Shown one piece after another: positions 33,361 to 43,730 of a stretch of 64,000 nucleotides of DNA. Made by a program: the position numbers and the translations under genes. Under the pieces are notes generated by a model. The model was not told where the DNA came from. It searched no databases and worked only from the letters and a program-made list of their open reading frames with translations. This stretch comes from Treponema sp. (GTDB lineage: Bacteria > Spirochaetota > Spirochaetia > Treponematales > Treponemataceae), in the NCBI GenBank assembly GCA_017935745.1, contig JAGBGX010000007.1, positions 1 to 64,000 of the forward strand, read 5' to 3'. The number at the start of each line of letters is the position of its first letter. Within the stretch, counting starts at the first letter, position 1.

Positions 33361-34371
33361 GTGCAAAACGAAGTTGTAAAACAAATGTCATACATTCTCT
33401 ACAGTGAGCCACAAGAAGATGTCAAAATCAATGCTGTTATAAAAGATGAGACAATCTGGTTGACTCAAAAAACGATGGCGGAATTATTTGATTGTTCTAC
33501 TGATAATATAGGATTGCATTTAAAGAATGTATATGCTAGTGGCGAATTGGAAAAGGAGCGAACTGCAGAGGAAATCTCGGTAGTTCAAAAAGAAGGGGTG
33601 AGAGATGTAAAACGAAATGTTACATTTTACAATCTCGATGCAATTATTTCTATTGGTTACCGTGTTAATTCGTCAAAGGCTACAAAATTCAGAATCTGGG
33701 CAACGGGGGTTCTTAAGGAATATATCAAAAAAGGTTTTGTGCTTGATGATGAGCGATTGAAGCAGGGCGAAACTGTATTCGGCAAAGATTACTTCCGTGA
33801 ACTTTTGGAGCGGGTTCACTCTATTCGTGCAAGTGAGCGGCGAATCTGGCAGCAGATTACTGATATTTTTGCAGAATGTTCTATAGATTACGACCGTAAT
33901 TCTGAAATTACAAAGCAGTTTTACGCAACTGTTCAAAATAAGTTTCATTATGCAATTACAGGTCAGACGGCGGCAGAAATTGTATATGACAATGCTGCCC
34001 ACAGTAAAGAGCATATGGGGCTGACAACATGGAAGAATTCTCCTGACGGTCGCGTTCTTAAAAGTGATGTGAACATTGCAAAAAACTATCTTTCAGAAAA
34101 ACAAATCCGTCAGCTTGAACGTGCTGTGAGCGGATATTTTGATTATATTGAAGATTTAATCGAACGAGAAATTCCATTTAATATGAAGCAGTTTGCCGCC
34201 AGTGTTAATGAATTTCTTGAATTCCGCAAATACGACATTCTTGAAGGTAATGGAAAAGTGTCTCGCACGCAGGCAGATAACAAAGCTTTTTCCGAATATG
34301 ATATATTTAACAAAACTCAGAAAATTGATTCTGATTTTGATAAGATGATTAGAAAGATTGAAAAGAAATAA
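33361..34371 (+). CDS. RhuM-family protein
   Basis: 336 residues from a GTG start with AGGAG nine bases upstream (an ATG 24 bases later is the alternative). The family sequence is clear: YSEPQEDVKINAVIKDETIWLTQKTMAELFDCSTDNIGLHLKN, then FYNLDAIISIGYRVNSSKATKFRIWATGVLKEYIKKGFVLDDERLK, a Fic/Doc-like helical region and a charged tail. RhuM was named in a Salmonella pathogenicity island, but its homologues usually sit inside type I restriction operons, as here between hsdS and hsdM. Molecular function unknown. Confidence 0.88.
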   Translation: MQNEVVKQMSYILYSEPQEDVKINAVIKDETIWLTQKTMAELFDCSTDNIGLHLKNVYASGELEKERTAEEISVVQKEGVRDVKRNVTFYNLDAIISIGYRVNSSKATKFRIWATGVLKEYIKKGFVLDDERLKQGETVFGKDYFRELLERVHSIRASERRIWQQITDIFAECSIDYDRNSEITKQFYATVQNKFHYAITGQTAAEIVYDNAAHSKEHMGLTTWKNSPDGRVLKSDVNIAKNYLSEKQIRQLERAVSGYFDYIEDLIEREIPFNMKQFAASVNEFLEFRKYDILEGNGKVSRTQADNKAFSEYDIFNKTQKIDSDFDKMIRKIEKK

Positions 34372-34385
34372 TAGGAGTGCCACCC

Positions 34386-35857
34386 ATGCCGAACATTTCA
34401 GGAATCATAAAAACATTGCAGAACATCATGCGAAAAGACCAGGGAGTCTGCGAGTTTGCGTTGCAAACTCGTGACGAGAAATGCATTGCATTTCTCGCGC
34501 GACGCGTAGCGCATTGAGCAGTTGGGCTGGATGATTACGCTCAAAATTCTTGACGACAAGGACGCGGAGCTGGAACTGTTGGACGACGACTATGTTTCGG
34601 TGATTCCAGAGGAATTGCAGTGGCGTGCATGGGCGGCGGACAGCGAGGGAATGACCGGCGATGCGCTGAAGGAATTTGTGGACACGAAGCTTTTCCCGGC
34701 TTGCAGAATTTTGCTGTATCCGGCGGCAACAAGCGGACGGTTCTTGTGCGCGACATTTTTGCCAGAACGAACAACTATATGAAAAACGGCACGATTATCC
34801 GTCAGGTGGTGAACAGGCTGAACGAAATCGACTTCAACGCCAGCGAAGACCGCCACACGTTCGGCGACATTTACGAAAGCCTTCTGCGGGATTTGCAGAG
34901 CGCGGGAAATTACGGCGAGTTCTACATACCGCGTACTGTCACCGAAATCATGACGGAAATCATAAATCCGCGTCTTGGAGAAAAAGTACTTGACCCGGCG
35001 TGCGGCACCGGCGGATTTTTGACGAGCGCCATCGAGAACATCAGAAAGCAGGACGTGCATTCCGTGGAGGACTTGAAAATCCTCGAATCGACAATCCGCG
35101 GCTGAGAGCTCAAGCCGCTTCCGTTCATGCTGTGCGTGACGAACCTGATTCTGCACGACATCGAAGTGCCGAATGTGGAGAACGGCGACAGCCTGAACCG
35201 CGAATACACAAGCATCGGCAAGAGCGACCGCGTTGACGTGATTCTTGCAAATCCGCCGTTCGGGCGAGTGTTTCCGACAGTGTTGAAACAAATTATCTGG
35301 CACCGTTTCGCACGACCGAAAATGCGGACTTGTTCCTGTTTCTGATGATCTGCACGTTGAAAAAAGGCGGCCGGGCAGCGATTGTCCTTCCCGACGGCTC
35401 ATTGACCAGCGACGTCGTTAAACAGCGGATTCGAGAGGAGTTTCCGGAGCAGTACACCGTCCACACTATCGTGCGTCTGCCGAATTCTGTTTTTCAGCCG
35501 TATGCTTCGGTCGCCGCCAATCTCCTGTTCTTTACAAAAGGCGAACCGACAAAGGAAATCTAGTATCGGGAACATCATCTTCCTGAAGGCAGAAAATCAT
35601 ATTCCAAGACAAAAACCCGCTCAAATCGTGGTGGAACAACCGCACGGAAAACGAGCAGACGTGGAAAGTTAGCATCAGTGTTCTGTAAAAAAAACGGCTT
35701 CAATCTCGACATCAAAAATCTGCTTGTCAAAGAAGAAGAGATGCCGCACACCACGAGCGAACTGCTGGAGCTGCTGCACGATTCTTTGGCAAAAAGCGAT
35801 ACATTGCTGAAGGAGCTGGCGGCGAAGATAGGACAGAGTGCAGCGGTGCGAGGGTGA
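34386..35857 (+). pseudogene. hsdM (type I restriction methyltransferase), multiply disrupted
   Basis: The whole gene can be followed across frames: MPNISGIIKTLQNIMRKDQGV; a hairpin insertion at 34447-34499; RIEQLGW onward to LFPA; a frameshift; VRDIFARTNNYMKNGTIIRQVV; SAM motif I DPACGTGGFLTS; a TGA in place of the Trp codon in RGWELKPLPF (35103-35105); catalytic NPPFGRVF; another frameshift near 35265-35275; LFLMICTLKKGGRAAIVLPDG; a stop; and further frameshifts before the helical C-terminus ending at 35857. It cannot encode an active methyltransferase. No hsdR is in the window. Confidence 0.85.
34447..34499. repeat. Tandem hairpin pair inserted into hsdM
   Basis: CGAGTTT-GCGTTGC-AAACTCG is followed after TGA by CGAGAAAT-GCATTGC-ATTTCTCG. 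Family comparison places the codons for GV directly before those for (S)GDA(Q)RIEQLGW, so about 48-50 bases are extra here. The loop type GC(A/G)(A/T)TGC is the same as in intergenic hairpins at 10497, 12010 and 2447. Confidence 0.6.
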
Positions 35858-35945
35858 ATTGTAAGCCAGCACATTTCGTCATAAAAAACGCCTGAAAATA
35901 TTTATCACAATAGAAATATGCTTAAATTTCTGTTACACTAATCTT

Positions 35946-37442
35946 GTGAAAAGTTTTACGGCTTCTTACTTTGATTCGATTCTGAAAACTGATTCTGGCT
36001 TCACGCTTTTACGTTCCCGGTCGGCTCATCTTGTCCTTTCTTTTTTATATCAAACGTTTAGGATAAACCACATTCAGTCCGTCAATTCTGATGAATTTGA
36101 AACAAGGCTGACCTTTTTTCTGCAAGAGCACTTGGATGAAAAACGTGCGCTAGAAGAAGATGAAATGGCTGAAAATTTCAATAAAAATAAAGAAAATGCG
36201 GAAATCCAGCTGCGTGCCAGTGATTATATAAAATCATGGTGTGAAAAAAAAGACTACATCCGGCGGTATTACAACCGTGATGGCGTTGCCGTGATTGAGC
36301 TGAATCCCGGCATTGAACGTCTTTTCAACTGGCTTGAAACGTGCGAGCAAAAGGAATTTGTGGGAACTGAATCTCGTTTTCAAAATATTCTTTTCCGTCT
36401 CCGGGATTTGCATCAGCACATCAATGCAGCCCCGGAAACCAGAATTGCTGAACTTAAAAACAAAAAAGCTGAAATTGACGAAGAAATCAACCGTATAAAA
36501 AAGACAGGCGAAGTGCAGACGTATTCTCCGGCGCAAATCCAGGAGCGTCTTATGGACATTGATAAAAATTCGCACGAACTTTTAAGTGATTTCCGCCAGG
36601 TGGAAGAAAATTTCCGCACGATTCTGAACGGAATTTATAAAAAGCAGTCGGAAGACGATTCAAGCCGCGCCGCAATTCTTGGATATACGCTGGACACCGA
36701 TTCAAAACTCAGGAATTCTTTGCAAGGGCAGTCGTTTGCTACCTTCTGGAATTTTCTTTCGCAGGATTCAGAAAATGAAATCAACACAATCGTCCGCGAT
36801 ATTGTTTTAAAATCGCAAAGCAGCAATGATTTTCTTTTGCAGCTCAAGCACTATCTGTACGAAGCAGGACATAAAATCATAGAGCAGAACAGAATGCTTA
36901 CCGACAGAATTACCCGCGTTTTGAAACAGGAAACGGCAGGCGAGCGAAAGCAAATTGCAAATCTTATCACTTCCATAAAAAAGGGAATGCACGAATATAA
37001 GCAAAAAATTGAAAACGGAAGCGCAAAGGTGCAAAGCGATTTTATGAAAATTGAAGCAAAGCCCTTGCTTGATTTCCGTTATGCGCGGGTTCCGCAGTTT
37101 TATTCGCCGAACTATGAACTGCCGGAAGTAAAATCGTTTGATGTTCAGGCGGTGAATCCGTCTGATTTTTCTGAACTGTTCACCCAGTTTTACATCGATG
37201 AAAAAAAACTGTTGCAGAATATCGAGTTTTTCAAAGAAGCGAACGGAGAAAAACAGTTCACGCTAAAAGAATTCCTAAACCGTTTTCCGCTTGAAAAAGG
37301 AATTGCCGAGTTTGTGGCATTTTTTGGCCTTACCCGAACAAACGATAAAATCATCATCTGCGAAAAAGAATTCGATGAAATTATGATACAAAATGGAACG
37401 GTGGTTTATAAAATCCGCGCTCCGAGGTTGCTGTTTTTATGA
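35946..37442 (+). CDS. jetA: Wadjet subunit JetA (DUF3375)
   Basis: 498 residues. The start SFTASYFDSILKTDSGFTLLRSRSAHLVLSFLYQTF is the DUF3375 signature, followed by long helical/kleisin-like regions. JetA is the kleisin-like subunit of the plasmid-restricting Wadjet complex, an MksF relative. The GTG at 35946 has no ribosome site, but a -10-like TACACT lies just before it, so a leaderless mRNA is possible. Its stop overlaps the jetB start (ATGA). Confidence 0.88.
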   Translation: MKSFTASYFDSILKTDSGFTLLRSRSAHLVLSFLYQTFRINHIQSVNSDEFETRLTFFLQEHLDEKRALEEDEMAENFNKNKENAEIQLRASDYIKSWCEKKDYIRRYYNRDGVAVIELNPGIERLFNWLETCEQKEFVGTESRFQNILFRLRDLHQHINAAPETRIAELKNKKAEIDEEINRIKKTGEVQTYSPAQIQERLMDIDKNSHELLSDFRQVEENFRTILNGIYKKQSEDDSSRAAILGYTLDTDSKLRNSLQGQSFATFWNFLSQDSENEINTIVRDIVLKSQSSNDFLLQLKHYLYEAGHKIIEQNRMLTDRITRVLKQETAGERKQIANLITSIKKGMHEYKQKIENGSAKVQSDFMKIEAKPLLDFRYARVPQFYSPNYELPEVKSFDVQAVNPSDFSELFTQFYIDEKKLLQNIEFFKEANGEKQFTLKEFLNRFPLEKGIAEFVAFFGLTRTNDKIIICEKEFDEIMIQNGTVVYKIRAPRLLFL

Positions 37443-38116
37443 ATGAGAAAATCAAAATTCCTGAATGGGGAGCTGTCTGCGTAAAACTTTTGCAGGGGCC
37501 GGTTTACAGAACAAATGCGCAGGATTCTTTTTGGAATCTTCTGAAAATGTATCTTTCTGATATAAACGATTATTTTTCAAAAATCGGCGTGTGCGTTTTT
37601 GTTGATGAATCCGACGGATATGCCTTTTTGCGTCAGATTGTTTCTTCTCAAGAATCCGATTTTCCTGACGAAGATTTTGTAGAAAATGAAAACAAAGAAA
37701 CGGGTCCGCTGAGTGACGAAACAGAAAAACGGCTTGCGAATTTTCCGCACCTCATAAAAAACTATCCGCTTTCTATAGAACTTTCCCTTTTGTGCGTGAT
37801 TTTGCGCGAAACTCTTGACCAGTTTGACAGTTCCGAAGATTCAAGTTCAATGCTTGTTATGAAAGAAAGCGAAATAAAAGAAAAACTTATGATATTTCTG
37901 CCGGAAACTTCTGACCAGACAAAAATGTATTCCAAAATTGATGAATACTTAAATAAGCTTGCTGAACTGACATTTTTGCGTGAAATCAAAAAAAACGAAA
38001 CTTCTGCCGGCCGATACGACAGGGAATTTGAAGTGCGCAGAATAATCCGTGCAAAAATAAATGCTGAGTTTTTGGAAGAATTCAAACGAAAATTAGAGAA
38101 AATCAATGGACAATAA
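37439..38116 (+). CDS. jetB: Wadjet subunit JetB (DUF4194)
   Basis: 225 residues. It has the DUF4194 pattern: IPEWGAVCVKLLQGPVYRTNAQDSFWNLLKMYLSDINDYFSKIGVCVFVDESDGYAFLRQ, then two winged-helix-like regions (LLCVILRETLDQF; YLNKLAELTFLREI). JetB is the MksE/KITE-like subunit bridging the kleisin and the SMC heads. It overlaps jetA by 4 bases and jetC by 11, indicating tight translational coupling. Confidence 0.87.
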   Translation: MNEKIKIPEWGAVCVKLLQGPVYRTNAQDSFWNLLKMYLSDINDYFSKIGVCVFVDESDGYAFLRQIVSSQESDFPDEDFVENENKETGPLSDETEKRLANFPHLIKNYPLSIELSLLCVILRETLDQFDSSEDSSSMLVMKESEIKEKLMIFLPETSDQTKMYSKIDEYLNKLAELTFLREIKKNETSAGRYDREFEVRRIIRAKINAEFLEEFKRKLEKINGQ

Positions 38117-41100
38117 TAGAAGTACATTTTCCGAGCCGGAGCTTTTTTCCGAAGAAAATCTGATTGATGAACATATTGCCAGCGGATTCTGTCTTGAAAA
38201 ATTCCAACTTTTAAATTGGGGCGTTTTTAACAAGCAGGTTTACACGCTTGAAGCAGGAAATAAATCCGCTCTTTTGACAGGACAAAACGGAAGCGGAAAA
38301 ACAACATTAGTTGATGCGATTGTAACACTTCTTGTTCCGAACCAAATGCGTTTTTACAACCAGTCTTCCGGCTCAACAAAGAAAAAAGACCGCAGCGAAG
38401 AAAGTTATGTGCGCGGAGCATTCGGAAACAAACAGGCGGAAGACAGCATTTACAGTAGAACAGAATATTTGCGCGACACAGACACGTTTTCTATTTTGAA
38501 CGGCGTTTTTTGCAATCAGCGGATGCAATCTTATGTTTCGCTTTTGCAGATACGGTATTTTTCCGGCAGTTCGCTTGTGCGCATTTTTGCAATTACAAAA
38601 CAAAATCTTTCAATAGAAGCCATTTATGATTTTTTAAAAAGCAACGGAACTTCAATAAACCGTGAAAACAAATGGAAACGGCTTTTGGAAAAAAACTTTG
38701 GGACAATTTTCTTTGGCGACAATTTTAAGAAATACAGCGAAGCATTTTCCCAAATATTCGGACTGCGCTCGGAAAAAGCGCTGAAACTGTTTTCTCAAAT
38801 TGTAGGATTGAAAGTTCTCGGAAACCTCACTGAATTCATCAGCCAGAATATGCTTGAGCAAACCGGCACCGATGAAGAATTTCAGAAACTTCAGGAAAAT
38901 TACACAAAACTCATCCAGTGCGACAACGAAATTCAAAAGACAAAAATCATAATTGAACTTTTGGAAAAAGTTGTTTCAACAGGAATAAAGTTGCGGGAAG
39001 CAGAAAATAAAAGAAACGAAAATGAATTGTTTTCAACCGTTTTGCCTGCTTGGCGTGCAAAAAATGCCATTTTGCTTTTGGAAACTGAAATCAAAAATCT
39101 TTCAAATAAAATCTGGGAAGAAAATCAAAACCTTTCGGAAAGCAAAGCAGAACACGAAAAACTCCAGAATGAAATCGATGATTTAACCGTTGCGCTTGCG
39201 AACAATGATGTGGCAAACCGAATCCGCAGCCTTGATTCTGAAATCAGCAACAAGGAAGAAGAAAAAAGCAGATGTCAAAACCGTTCAGAAAATTACAAGG
39301 CAAAGGCGGAAATCATCGGATTTGAATTGCCTGCAACGGAAAACCAATTCAATAGAAACAAAGAAAAACTTGCTTCTGTTTCGGAACAACTCGATTCGGA
39401 GAAAAATGCGCTTGAAGAAAAAAAATTCGGGCTGCAAAAAAATCTTGAAGAGAAAGAACAGGAAGCGCAGAAAATCAAGGACGAACTTGCTTCTTTGGGC
39501 GAACGGAATTCCAACATTCCGTTTGAAAATATTCAAATCCGAAAAAAAATATGCGCCGCGCTGAAAATTGAAGAAAGTGAACTGCCTTTTGCCGGAGAGT
39601 TGATCCAAGTAAAACGCGAAGAAGAAAAATGGACTTTTGCACTTGAGCGGCTTTTGCATAACTTTGCGCTGACGATTCTTGTTTCAGAAAAATTATACAA
39701 GCGTGTTACCAATTACGTCAAAGAAAATAATGTGGGCGGGCGGCTCGTCTATTTAAAGACTGAAAATCAGATTTTTCAAAAAACGGAAAAAGCCGATTCG
39801 GAAAAAGTTCCGTACAAACTTGACATCAAAAAGAACCACGCCCTTGCCGAATGGATTTTCAATTATCTTTCCGAACATTTTGATTTTCTTTGCACCGATG
39901 ATATTGAGCGCATAACAAAAGCGGAAAAAGCGTTGACTTCACGCGGGCTTGTAAAAAACAGGCTGCGCCATGAAAAGGACGACCGCAAGAAAATCACGGA
40001 AAATTTCAACCAGGTTTTGGGATGGGACAACACGCAAAAGCGGAAATCGCTGAGCGGAAAATTTGACTTCGTTTCGACGGAAATAAAAACGGCTTCTTTG
40101 GATTTTGAGGAAATCAAAAAATCGATTGAAAAGAAACAGAATCAGATTGCTGTCTGCAACTCTTTGGAAGAATTTATTCTGTGGACGGAAATTGATTTTG
40201 CATCTGTTGCGAAACACATTGACAAGCTTCGCACCGAGCGTGAGAAACTTGCCGCTTCAAAAGAAGTAAAAGAGTTGCAGGAAAAACTTGATTCTAAAAA
40301 ATTGCAGAGAAGCAATTTGGACAGCAAAATTGAAGATTTAAACAAAAACCTCGGTCGTAATCAAGACAACAGTGAACGGCTCCGTGGTGAAAAAAATCAG
40401 CACGAAACAGTGTGGCAGAATTATCTTGAAAGCAAAGAATTTTCAGATTCTTCCGAATACGACATTTTGCTTTTGGATAAAAAATTCAATCTTGCGCCGT
40501 TCGGTTCATTGAATCAGCTTGAAGAAAAACATAAAGAACTTTCTGAAACGATAAAAAGAAACTCCGTTCAATTTGGAAAAACTATTTCGGAATTGAATAC
40601 TGTCCTTGTAAAACAGATGGGCGCGGTTCTAAATCCAAAAGCGGACGTGCGGGAAAAATTCGGTGACTGGTCAAGCCAGTTCACTGATTTTGAAGCAAAT
40701 TATGAATATCTTTCTGATTTTGAATCTTTGTATAAAAAGCTTTCAAAAGACGACCTTCCCAAATACAGAAATCAGTTTCATACATATCTCCACGAAACAA
40801 TTAACGAAGATATAATTGATTTCAATGAACACATTGGAAATTCCTGCCAGCAAATAAAAATCGCAATCGACAATCTGAACAAAAGTCTGCGGGAAATTGC
40901 CTACGAACACAATCCCGACACCTATTTGCAACTTGTGATAAATCCTTCGTCCGACCAGCGAATTAAAGAATTCAGAAACAAACTGAAAAACGCAATTCCC
41001 GATCATATTCAACTTCAGAGGAATTCTGAAGAATACGAAGAAAAACTTTTTAAACAGATTTATGAATTCCTGAATATGCTTCAGTCGAACCAGACGCTGA

Positions 41101-41539
41101 AAGAATTTGTCCTTGATGTGCGCAACTGGTTTAATTTTGCTGCAAAAGAAAACTTCTGCCAAAACGACGCGCAAAAACAATTTTACAACGACAGCGCAAG
41201 TCTTTCCGGCGGCGAAAAAGCAAAACTCACATACACGATTCTTGCTTCTGCGATTGCATATCAATTTGGAATAGACAGAAAAAATTCGTCCTCGTTCAGA
41301 TTTGTAATTATCGACGAAGCTTTCAGCAAAAGCGACGCGGCAAATTCCAATACGCAATGAAACTTTTTAAGCAGCTTGATTTGCAGCTTATGGTTGTAAC
41401 ACCATTGGACAAAATCAACATCGTGCAGGATTACATTTCTTCAATCCATCTGACCGAAAATAAACATACGGACGATTCGCGTTTGATTTCCATGAGCATC
41501 GAAAAATACAAAGCGACAGTCGGTGATTTTCAAGAATGA
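38106..41539 (+). pseudogene. jetC: Wadjet subunit JetC (SMC-like ATPase), frameshifted near the 3' end
   Basis: The main frame (1084 residues, to 41360) has Walker A at residue 59 (GQNGSGKTT), long coiled coils around a hinge-like middle (about residues 480-600), the ABC signature LSGGEKAK at about 1033 and Walker B FVIIDEAFSKSD. It then goes off frame at 41347-41350 and stops at 41358-41360. The correct ending, MKLFKQLDLQLMVVTPLDKINIV and onward to 41539, is in another frame. One extra A (TCCAAATAC) would restore it. If real, the ATPase head lacks its last 60 residues and is probably inactive; a base-calling error is the main alternative. Confidence 0.82.
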
Positions 41540-41607
41540 CAGATTGTTTTTGGAATCTTGCAATTATTCACCGCATCGTATTTATATGAAAACATAAACT
41601 CAAAACT

Positions 41608-42828
41608 TCAGACAGCGCCAATTTCCTGTAAAATTATTTCGTTGTCTATATGTTCCTGTTCTAGGCGGTCTTTCTGACTATCGGATTGAAGTTCGTTCAG
41701 ACATTCAACTTCGGAGACGGTAAGATTACAGGTAATGTCCTGATTTTTCAGAGCGGAACTTGCTGCTCCTTTCGTGCGGAACTGCTCAAATTTTTTCAAG
41801 ACCGCCCTGTTCATGCAAAGAGATTTTGTATTCGGAAAATTCGCGCGGAATTTTGAAAGAATGTCAAAGCCGTGTTCGTCCAAATCGCCAAAATAAAAAA
41901 GATTGAAATTTTTGAGCCACGAAACAGTCTGCAAAACGGAACAAGTGTAGCCGTGTCCCCAGATGCAAAGTGCGTTTTGAATTTGCGGAAATGTCAGATA
42001 GACAATTTCATTTTCGACTATATAAATGTTTTTGATTTTAAGCCGCTCAAACACTTTTTCCAATTTAGAAAAATCTTCAGAGGCAAGGCTGAGTTCCCCG
42101 GCTGCTATTTCAGCATTTTCCGTGCCAGGGATTTTCATCTCAAACTGAAAATTCTTGTCCAGCCGTCTGAACCGTATCAAATGCGGTTTTGATTTCAGCC
42201 CATATTCATCTTCAAAAGTTCTGCCGATTTTTTTCTCCGTTATAAGCGAATGAATAATCTGCTCGTTCTGTTCGATGAATTTTGTGTGCACTTTCAGAGG
42301 AAGCTGCCGCAGATAAAGCGCGCTGTTTTTGTTCCGGCTCAGATAATGTGCACATTCGCAGATTTTGCTCCAATAACCGGGATTTTGCCGTTCATTTTCC
42401 ACATCGCACAATTTTGAAATATTGCCGGCAATCCATTTTTCAATGTCAACGTCTGTGTTCCGCATTTCATTACGAACGACTTCAATCGACTTCATAAAAT
42501 ACTCAAACTCATTTTTCAATTTTGTAAACGCAAGATAATCGTCCTTCGTTTCAAACTGAATTTTCTTTATGACAGTCTGGCTTCCGTTTGCTTTGGTTTT
42601 CTTTTCCGCGAAAACCAAAGAATAACCTTTCCCCGTTTTTTCCTTGCAGTTTTTTATGAGCACATCGATTTTGTCTTTGTCGGTCTTTAAATCCTTCAAG
42701 AAGTCCGAGTTGCATCCGCGTATGACAAGCGGAAAAATCTCGCTTTCCGTTTTTCCCTGCGCAAACTGTTTTAGAATTTCCTTGAATTGATTGTTCGCTT
42801 TTTGATTGATTTCTTCAGGTGTCAGCAT
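41608..42828 (-). CDS. jetD: Wadjet nuclease subunit JetD (DUF3322/DUF2220, Toprim)
   Basis: 406 residues from the ATG at 42828, which has GAGGAA five bases upstream; an in-frame start 24 bases earlier does not. N-terminal DUF3322 is followed by the DUF2220 Toprim domain: IVENEIVYLTFPQ with the catalytic Glu and FYFGDLDEHGFDIL with the DxD-type metal site. JetD cleaves the DNA trapped by the JetABC motor. Unusually, it lies on the opposite strand, tail to tail with jetC. A hairpin (CTTTGGTTTTC / GAAAACCAAAG) is embedded around 42592-42621 without breaking the frame. Confidence 0.85.
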   Translation of the reverse strand: MLTPEEINQKANNQFKEILKQFAQGKTESEIFPLVIRGCNSDFLKDLKTDKDKIDVLIKNCKEKTGKGYSLVFAEKKTKANGSQTVIKKIQFETKDDYLAFTKLKNEFEYFMKSIEVVRNEMRNTDVDIEKWIAGNISKLCDVENERQNPGYWSKICECAHYLSRNKNSALYLRQLPLKVHTKFIEQNEQIIHSLITEKKIGRTFEDEYGLKSKPHLIRFRRLDKNFQFEMKIPGTENAEIAAGELSLASEDFSKLEKVFERLKIKNIYIVENEIVYLTFPQIQNALCIWGHGYTCSVLQTVSWLKNFNLFYFGDLDEHGFDILSKFRANFPNTKSLCMNRAVLKKFEQFRTKGAASSALKNQDITCNLTVSEVECLNELQSDSQKDRLEQEHIDNEIILQEIGAV

Positions 42829-43031
42829 ACGTTCCTCTTGCGTACACATCAAATCGTGTTGCTGTGCTTTTTTTTAAATTATAGTACAAATTTGTATAAT
42901 AATCGAGAAGGTGTATTTTGTTAGGTAAAACTGTTCGAAAGCTCGATATTTGATAGCAAATATTTGTTATTTTATAATAAATATTATATAAAATAATTGA
43001 CAAATTAAAACATAACTGATATATTCCAAAT

Positions 43032-43727
43032 ATGGACATATCATACAATAAAAAAAGAAAATTCGATGAAAAACTTTTCGATGACTGCAACATAATATCA
43101 GATGATGAACAAATTTTTTCTGATAATCCAATCTATACATTCCAAGTAAAATGTCTTGAACCGACTTTACAATTATGCGGCTGGAGCAAGAGAAATCTTG
43201 CGCACTTGCTGAAGATTTCTGATTCCACGGTGAACAACATTTTGGCAAATGATTCAATGACGAACGACAAGCCTACGTATCTGAATCGTTCCCAATTTAT
43301 ATCACTTTTATACATTATCCAGACGAAAAAAGTAAAGCTAGAAAAAAAATCATTGGTTGTTTTTTTTCTGTTCTCATGGCTATGTGCCGGTTTGCCTGCG
43401 GAAATGAATTTTGATAAATACGAGCAATTGCTTTCACTTGAATCATCAGAACTGGATAAAACTCTTTTTTACAAAGTACTGAACAACCTTTGTCCTCGTT
43501 TGCTTCATTCATTCAATCTGTATATGGAATGGCGTTTTAAAGGCCCGGAACTCAGCATGAGCGAGTTTTTTGGCGGTGAGAAAAATGAAAATTTTTCTGC
43601 ATCATGGTTTAGCAACCAACCGAAAGATACAGAAGAAAATGCCGTAAAAAAAGCCATAAGGAACATACATTCATTCCTCCCTACCTATTTGGAATGGTAT
43701 GTATCGCAATTCACAAAATGGGATTGA
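43032..43727 (+). CDS. Uncharacterised protein with XRE-like helix-turn-helix
   Basis: 231 residues. Residues about 48-75 (LCGWSKRNLAHLLKISDSTVNNILAND) are compatible with a Cro/C1-type helix-turn-helix. A hydrophobic stretch (KSLVVFFLFSWLCAGLPAEM) lies in the middle and the C-terminus is aromatic-rich. No family recognised. It is directly followed, 3 bases later, by a NYN/PIN-like nuclease gene and probably forms a two-gene unit with it. AT-rich as the other defence genes. Confidence 0.5.
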   Translation: MDISYNKKRKFDEKLFDDCNIISDDEQIFSDNPIYTFQVKCLEPTLQLCGWSKRNLAHLLKISDSTVNNILANDSMTNDKPTYLNRSQFISLLYIIQTKKVKLEKKSLVVFFLFSWLCAGLPAEMNFDKYEQLLSLESSELDKTLFYKVLNNLCPRLLHSFNLYMEWRFKGPELSMSEFFGGEKNENFSASWFSNQPKDTEENAVKKAIRNIHSFLPTYLEWYVSQFTKWD

Positions 43728-43730
43728 CAA

